Source: Bradyrhizobium diversitatis (GTDB lineage: Bacteria > Pseudomonadota > Alphaproteobacteria > Rhizobiales > Xanthobacteraceae). From it: DNA of 64,000 nt. Shown here piece by piece: positions 59,519 through 64,000 of the stretch. The position numbers were made by a program, and so were the translations under genes. The DNA is taken from positions 1 to 64,000 of the forward strand of contig NZ_JACEGD010000021.1 in the NCBI RefSeq assembly GCF_016031635.1. Reading direction: 5' to 3'. The notes under the pieces were generated by a model. That model was not told where the DNA came from. It searched no databases and was given only the letters and a program-made list of their open reading frames with translations. How positions within the stretch are numbered: position 1 is the first letter of the stretch; each line of letters begins with the position of its first letter.

Positions 59519-60475
59519 TCAGAGATCCAGCACCAGCCGCTCGGCGTCCGAGCCCGCCACGCAAACCATGAGATAGCGTTCGCGTTCATACGGCGACAGG
59601 ATGCGATCGCGGTGAACCGGCTTGCCTTCGATCCATCCGACCTTGCAGGCGCCGCAGATGCCGCCGCAGCAGGAGGTCGCGATGTCGATGCCTCCCTCCT
59701 GCAATGCGGCCAGCATGGTCTGGCCGGCCCGCACCTCGATCTCGGCGCCCGAGCGCGCCAGTGACAGTGTGAACGGCTTGGCGTCGGGATCGATGACCGG
59801 TGGCGGTGCGATGAACCGCTCGATGTGGACGCTCGCAGCGGGCCACGCTGCGGTCACCCGCTCGAAATCGTGGGTCATGCTTTCCGGGCCGCAGCAGGCG
59901 ACCATCGTCTCGGATCCGCCCTCTCCGACGAGCGCTGCGAGGTCGGGACGCCCGGTCCGGGACGTCCGATGCACGATGATGCGCCCCTCTTCGACCAGCG
60001 CGCCGAGATGCGTGGCGAGCGGCACCTCCTCACGCACGATCAGATGCAGCGTGAAGTCGGCTTGCTTCGTTCGTTCGAGATGCCGCGCCATGGACAGGAA
60101 CGGCGTCACGCCGATACCGCCAGCCAGGAACACGTAGCGCGCGATGCGAGCTTCGGGCTCAAGTCCGCCGCGTGGCAACGACACGCCGATGACATCGCCG
60201 ATGCCGATTTCGTCGTGCAGCGCCCGCGAACCGCCGCGTCCATCCGCTTCGCGCTTCACCGCGATGACATAGCGCGTGTTGTCCGCGGGCTCGTTGCACA
60301 GCGAATAGGTGCGGACCAGCCCGTTCGGCAGATGCAGATCAATATGCGCGCCGGGTTTGAACGGCGGCAGTTCCCACCGGTCGGGATCGGCGAGCATGAA
60401 CAGTTTGATGCCTGCCCCCGCCTCCTCGATGCCGGTGACGACCGTCTTGACCGTCGTGATCGGTCGCGCGCTCAT
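59519..60475 (-). CDS. PDR/VanB-type ferredoxin oxidoreductase
   Basis: A 318-residue phthalate-dioxygenase-reductase-type protein: FMN domain with FKPGAHIDLHLPNGLVRTYSLCNEP near residue 38, NAD domain with FLAGGIGVTPFLSMARHLE near 115 and CCGPESMTHDFE, and a C-terminal plant-type [2Fe-2S] domain with SCCGGICGACKVGWIEG near 275. It passes electrons from NADH to a partner. Its start overlaps the MOSC-gene stop (ATGA), and no Rieske oxygenase is adjacent. Confidence 0.9.
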   Translation of the reverse strand: MSARPITTVKTVVTGIEEAGAGIKLFMLADPDRWELPPFKPGAHIDLHLPNGLVRTYSLCNEPADNTRYVIAVKREADGRGGSRALHDEIGIGDVIGVSLPRGGLEPEARIARYVFLAGGIGVTPFLSMARHLERTKQADFTLHLIVREEVPLATHLGALVEEGRIIVHRTSRTGRPDLAALVGEGGSETMVACCGPESMTHDFERVTAAWPAASVHIERFIAPPPVIDPDAKPFTLSLARSGAEIEVRAGQTMLAALQEGGIDIATSCCGGICGACKVGWIEGKPVHRDRILSPYERERYLMVCVAGSDAERLVLDL

Positions 60476-60993
60476 GCCGCATTCCGCACGGTATCGCCGA
60501 CCCTGACGATGCCGCCTTGCAGGATCTTGCAGTTGAGGCCGGAACGATTGATCAGGGGATCGAAGATCGCCTTGCCGGTGATCTCCTCGATATGCCGGCA
60601 CGGCACCGACAGCCGCGTCGCTTCCAGCAGGGTCTCGCCCAGCCAGAAGCGGCGGCCGACGAGATGATTCAGCGGCACGCCCTCCACCGTGACGTTACGC
60701 CGATGCTCTTCCGGGCCGAGCTCGATCCCGGCGTCGCGCTTCAGCGCAACCAGCGTCTCGAGTTCGAACAGGGTCACCTGCCGGCCCTCTTCCGGCTTGT
60801 GCGAGTAAAACCCCTCTTCCTTGCCGATCATGTAGCGGTCGCCCTCGATTCCTTTCCCGGCGACGAGGGTGATGGTCTCGGCTGCGCGCATCGGCAGGAA
60901 CGCGCGCGGCGTGAGATGGAGGAAGCGCACCACGCCGGTCCACCCGAGCTGTGCTGCGTCCTGCGCCGCACCGGCGCTGATCGTATCAAGCAT
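60472..60993 (-). CDS. MOSC domain protein (YiiM-like)
   Basis: A 173-residue molybdenum-cofactor sulfurase C-terminal (MOSC) protein: LVAGKGIEGDRYMIGKEEGFYSHKP near residue 44, HRRNVTVEGVPLNHLVG near 97, RLSVPCRHIEEITG with the candidate cofactor Cys, and NRSGLNCKILQGGIVRVGD near 152. MOSC proteins bind molybdenum cofactor; several reduce N-hydroxylated compounds using a reductase such as the one encoded downstream. Translationally coupled to it. Confidence 0.87.
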   Translation of the reverse strand: MLDTISAGAAQDAAQLGWTGVVRFLHLTPRAFLPMRAAETITLVAGKGIEGDRYMIGKEEGFYSHKPEEGRQVTLFELETLVALKRDAGIELGPEEHRRNVTVEGVPLNHLVGRRFWLGETLLEATRLSVPCRHIEEITGKAIFDPLINRSGLNCKILQGGIVRVGDTVRNAA

Positions 60994-61043
60994 GACAAAT
61001 CCTTTTGAGAAGTCGTGGCGCCGCCGGCAGCGGCGCCGCGGGA

Positions 61044-62357
61044 TCAGGTCAGTTCCTTGTTCGCCATCTCCGGCGCGAACGTGGTCGCGATCGCGGTGAT
61101 GGCGGCGCAGGCGACGAGGAGCAGCGAGACCGGCCAGGTTGCGCCGCCGCTCCAAGCCATCAGAGAGGCCGCAATCAGCGGCGTCAACCCGCCGCTCAGG
61201 GCCGCACCGACCTGGAACCCGAGCGACGCACCGCTGTAACGCAGCCGCGCGGTAAACAGTTCGGAGTACCAGGGCGCGCCGATACCGAACATGACCATCT
61301 GACCGAAGGTGATCGCGACCACGATGGTGCAGACAACGATCGTCGGATCGCGGGTGTCGAGCAGCCAGAACAGCGGGAAGGCGAACAGCGCCGAGAACAG
61401 GCAGCTCGCATAGAACATCGTCTTGCGGCCGACCAGGTCGGACAGCCAGCCGAACAGCGGGATAGCGAGCAGCGCGACCAGCGATGCGGCGAACGCCCCG
61501 TTTAGCACCACCGCGCGCGGCAGGCCGAGATTGGCGGTGGCATAGGACATCACGAACACGCCGCCGATGCTGGCATAGGCGATCTCGGAGATCTTCAGAC
61601 CGACCGCGGTGAAGAACGGCCGGCGGTGGTGCCTGAAGATCTCGAGCAGCGGCAGGCTTGCGACTTCCTTCTTGGCCTGGACCTGACGGAAGGCGGCGGT
61701 CTCCTCCATGTTGAGGCGGATGTAGAGACCGACGCCGACCAGGAGGATCGAGATCAGGAAGGGGATGCGCCAGCCGTAAGTCATGAAGTCGCTCTCCGGC
61801 AGGCTCGCCACCAGCGCGAACATGCCGATCGCGGCGAGATTGCCGATGGGGTTGCCGACCTGCACCATGCTGCCGAGCAGACCGCGGCGATGCGTCGGGC
61901 AGTTCTCGACCACCATCAGCACGGCGCCGCCCCATTCGCCGCCGAGGCCGATACCCTGGAGAAAGCGCAATCCGATCAGCAGCACCGGCGCGGCAATGCC
62001 GATCTGCTGGTAGGTCGGAAGCAGGCCGATCAGGAAGGTGCCGATGCCCATCACCATGATCGTGATCGCGAGCATCGCCTTGCGGCCGACCCGGTCGCCG
62101 TAATGGCCAAAGATCGCGGCACCGAGCGGGCGCGCCAGAAATCCGACGGCGTAGGTGCCGAAGGCCGCGATGGTGGCGAGCGCGGGATTGCCTGCGGCGA
62201 AGAAGACCTTGTTGAACACCAGCGCGGTCGCCGTGCCATAGATGAGGAAGTCGTACCATTCGACCGCGGTGCCGATCACGCTCGACCACACGATCCGTCG
62301 CAAGCTCGCCGCCTCGTCCGGCGCTACGTTCAGGGTTACGTCGTCTGCTACGGTCAT
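61044..62357 (-). CDS. MHS-family MFS transporter
   Basis: A 437-residue 12-helix metabolite:H+ symporter. SSVIGTAVEWYDFLIYG near residue 25, the inter-helix GHYGDRVGRKAMLAIT near 85, and LRFLQGIGLGGEWGGAVLMVVE near 128 mark the MHS (ShiA/KgtP/ProP) group. First gene of the MFS-MOSC-reductase operon. Substrate unknown; a small acid or N-compound fits the context. Confidence 0.9.
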   Translation of the reverse strand: MTVADDVTLNVAPDEAASLRRIVWSSVIGTAVEWYDFLIYGTATALVFNKVFFAAGNPALATIAAFGTYAVGFLARPLGAAIFGHYGDRVGRKAMLAITIMVMGIGTFLIGLLPTYQQIGIAAPVLLIGLRFLQGIGLGGEWGGAVLMVVENCPTHRRGLLGSMVQVGNPIGNLAAIGMFALVASLPESDFMTYGWRIPFLISILLVGVGLYIRLNMEETAAFRQVQAKKEVASLPLLEIFRHHRRPFFTAVGLKISEIAYASIGGVFVMSYATANLGLPRAVVLNGAFAASLVALLAIPLFGWLSDLVGRKTMFYASCLFSALFAFPLFWLLDTRDPTIVVCTIVVAITFGQMVMFGIGAPWYSELFTARLRYSGASLGFQVGAALSGGLTPLIAASLMAWSGGATWPVSLLLVACAAITAIATTFAPEMANKELT

Positions 62358-62712
62358 CGATCTCTCCAAAAGGTACCGGCGCCTGGGAAAAGCAGTTGGC
62401 TCGGTCGCGATGCTCATCGGCAGCCGCGACGGTAAAATCGATCATGTTTACTATTGGAAATCAACGCCGCGGAACGCGGCAAATGCCGACGATCGCGGCA
62501 ATACGGTCGAATTGCACGAAAATTCGGCTATTTTCCGCGTTGTACCAGTTCACCTGCTCATAATATCCGCGCCCTTGCCCGAAATTTCTGCTCAGAAGTT
62601 TTCCAATGGAATACGCTTGCGGGCGACCGGCGCGGGGCCTTGCCGTCCGCCGGGCTGGCAGTCCGGCGGCTTCTGTTGCAAAACAGGCCTGAGCAGTTCG
62701 GGAGATTCACGC
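62358..62712. promoter_or_regulatory. Divergent promoter region with GCCGCG-GAA-CGCGGC palindrome
   Basis: Separates the transporter operon (minus) from the XRE-cupin gene (plus). A perfect 15-bp inverted repeat GCCGCGGAACGCGGC at 62466-62480 and a looser CGAAAAT/ATTTTCCG pair near 62520-62540 are candidate operators. No gene within. Confidence 0.5.
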
Positions 62713-63270
62713 GTGCTTGACGTCAGCAAAGCCACGGCGGTCGGGGCCAACATCCGCCAGGCGCGGATTGCCAAGGGCCTGACGCTGGACCAGCTTGCGA
62801 AACAGAGCGACCTCACCCGCGGCTACATCTCGCTGGTCGAGCGCAACCTCAAGATCCCCTCCCTCGCAGCTCTGCTGCGGATGGCCGCCGCGCTCGAGGT
62901 CAATGTCGCGAACTTCTTCGACCCGAACGCCGAGCCGGCACCGCGCTACACGCTGTTCCGCCGCCAGGACGGCAATGTGCCGCTGTTCCAGGACACGTTC
63001 GGCGTAGTCCCGCTGGCGACCGGTCGCACCCGCAAGATGATGGAACCTTTCCTGCTGAGTCCGCCGCACAAGTCGGCGACGCGCGCCTCGCATGCGGGCG
63101 AGGAGCTGCTGTTCGTCATCAACGGCAGGATCGCGATCAAGCTCGATGGCGAAGAGCTCGTCCTCGGCAGGGGAGATTGCCTGTATTTTTCAGGCGAGAC
63201 GCCGCACGAGGTCAGGAGCCTCGGCCGGCAGAAGGCCGAAGTGCTGGTCGTCGTGGCCCAGACGTCTTGA
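62713..63270 (+). CDS. XRE-cupin transcriptional regulator
   Basis: A 185-residue regulator: HTH_3 domain at residues 10-65 (IRQARIAKGLTLDQLAKQSDLTRGYISLVERN) and cupin domain at 105-180 (HAGEELLFVINGRIAIKLDGEELVLGRGDCLYFSGETPHEV). This two-domain type senses a small metabolite. GTG start at 62713. Divergent from the MHS-MOSC-reductase operon, which it likely controls through the palindrome between them. Confidence 0.87.
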   Translation: MLDVSKATAVGANIRQARIAKGLTLDQLAKQSDLTRGYISLVERNLKIPSLAALLRMAAALEVNVANFFDPNAEPAPRYTLFRRQDGNVPLFQDTFGVVPLATGRTRKMMEPFLLSPPHKSATRASHAGEELLFVINGRIAIKLDGEELVLGRGDCLYFSGETPHEVRSLGRQKAEVLVVVAQTS

Positions 63271-63290
63271 CGCCCAGCCTCGGCAATAGC

Positions 63291-64000
63291 CTAGCGGAAC
63301 CAGAAGAAACGTCCCTGTGACGGCGGAATCGACTCCGGCGGCCGCAACCGCTTCGGGCGCGGCGGCCTTGGCGGCGGCCCGGTAGCCGAGGTGGTCTCCG
63401 CAGTCGGCGCAGTCTCGCTGCCCAGCACCTTCACCGACAGCAGTAAATTCGATTCGCGCATCCGCCAGCGATAGCCGACGCCGAAATCGATCGGCTGGGC
63501 GCGCGTGAACAGTTCGGCATAGCGCTCCTGATAACGGCCGGGGAATTCGTCGATGGGACCGAGATAGCGGCCAAATGGGAAGAACCGCCATTGCCGTGCG
63601 TTGTAGTTCGCGAGCGGAATGCCGGAATCGTCCTGGATGATGGTGGCACTATTGGCAAGCAGCCAGTCGCGCACGACGGAGAAATTGCCGGAGTGCAACA
63701 GATAGGACGCACTCTTGAGCAGGCTGTTGCCGGGCCCGAGCGTCTCGCAGAACTTCAGGAAGCCTGCGGCGCGCGCGCCGGAATTGGATAGATCGGTCGA
63801 GAAATAATACAGCGTGCGCGCTTCCCCGTCGCTGCCGGCGAAGGTGATGCGGACGCCGCGCGTCGCGTTTCGTCCCGGATTGTCGTCGCCGACATGCACC
63901 CCGCCCTTGTCGTCGAGCGCGATCATCTCGACGTTGCGGATGGTCTTGCCGGAGCGCGCGAGGAAGACATAGAGGATCGGCAAGGTGCCGTTGACCTGGT
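63291..64000 (-). CDS. Hypothetical protein, C-terminal part (runs off window)
   Basis: Open from the window edge; 235 codons seen. Contains VRITFAGSDGEARTLYYFSTDLSNSGA, SASYLLHSGNFSVVRDWLL, FFPFGRYLGPIDEFPGRYQERYAELFTRAQPIDFGVGYRWR and a Pro-rich end. It resembles a family of exported rhizobial proteins of unknown function whose N-terminus would lie beyond 64000. Confidence 0.7.
   Translation of the reverse strand, partial: QVNGTLPILYVFLARSGKTIRNVEMIALDDKGGVHVGDDNPGRNATRGVRITFAGSDGEARTLYYFSTDLSNSGARAAGFLKFCETLGPGNSLLKSASYLLHSGNFSVVRDWLLANSATIIQDDSGIPLANYNARQWRFFPFGRYLGPIDEFPGRYQERYAELFTRAQPIDFGVGYRWRMRESNLLLSVKVLGSETAPTAETTSATGPPPRPPRPKRLRPPESIPPSQGRFFWFR

Overview
The window is GC-rich alphaproteobacterial chromosome. 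Gene content, small lineage-specific secreted proteins and several families of short palindromic intergenic repeats point to Bradyrhizobium or a close relative; this is an inference from recognised families, not from a database search.

Layout: 0.6-9 kb is metabolic (argE; an acyl-CoA dehydrogenase/phosphotransferase pair opposite a TetR regulator with a palindromic operator; a CaiB-type CoA-transferase; an MFS carrier), with a small GIY-YIG nuclease gene bracketed by copies of a 54-bp structured repeat at 1.85-2.47 kb. 9.1-9.75 kb is a VapBC-type toxin-antitoxin pair. 9.8-24 kb is a stress block: DUF2231 protein with a sorbosone-dehydrogenase-like lipoprotein, a ribosome-hibernation/cold-shock fusion, DUF2267, a ferric-reductase-like flavocytochrome, a P1B ATPase with a C-terminal hemerythrin domain, an MgtC/DUF4010 protein and a P2A-type cation ATPase. 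Six FNR/FixK-type boxes (four with both half-sites perfect) lie in the intergenic gaps of this block, so most of it is probably one low-oxygen regulon. After tRNA-Gly, a strong promoter, a 14-codon ORF with a Shine-Dalgarno sequence complementary to the whole 16S 3' tail, and a terminator form a compact unit at 24.28-24.49 kb.

25-30 kb carries YCII, TMEM175, UvrD-like helicase and quinone-reductase genes. 30.2-37.1 kb is a small integrative element or prophage remnant beside tRNA-Tyr, with integrase, a D123-type ATP-grasp protein, holin-like, metallophosphoesterase, GNAT and unknown genes but no capsid, portal or terminase genes. A single inversion with ends at 30242/30243 and 36561/36562 cuts both a luciferase-like monooxygenase gene and the integrase gene; reversing that segment on paper restores both reading frames exactly.

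37.4-64 kb is core chromosome: rlmB, tRNA-Thr, envelope and secreted small proteins, two methyltransferases, an outer-membrane beta-barrel, TPR, serine hydrolase, S10 carboxypeptidase, NAD kinase, response regulator and Hpt protein, DUF2336, a transglycosylase, hisI, folE, a NifU/IscU-like scaffold, yidD, and a PDR reductase-MOSC-MHS transporter operon opposite an XRE-cupin regulator. The last gene runs off the right edge.
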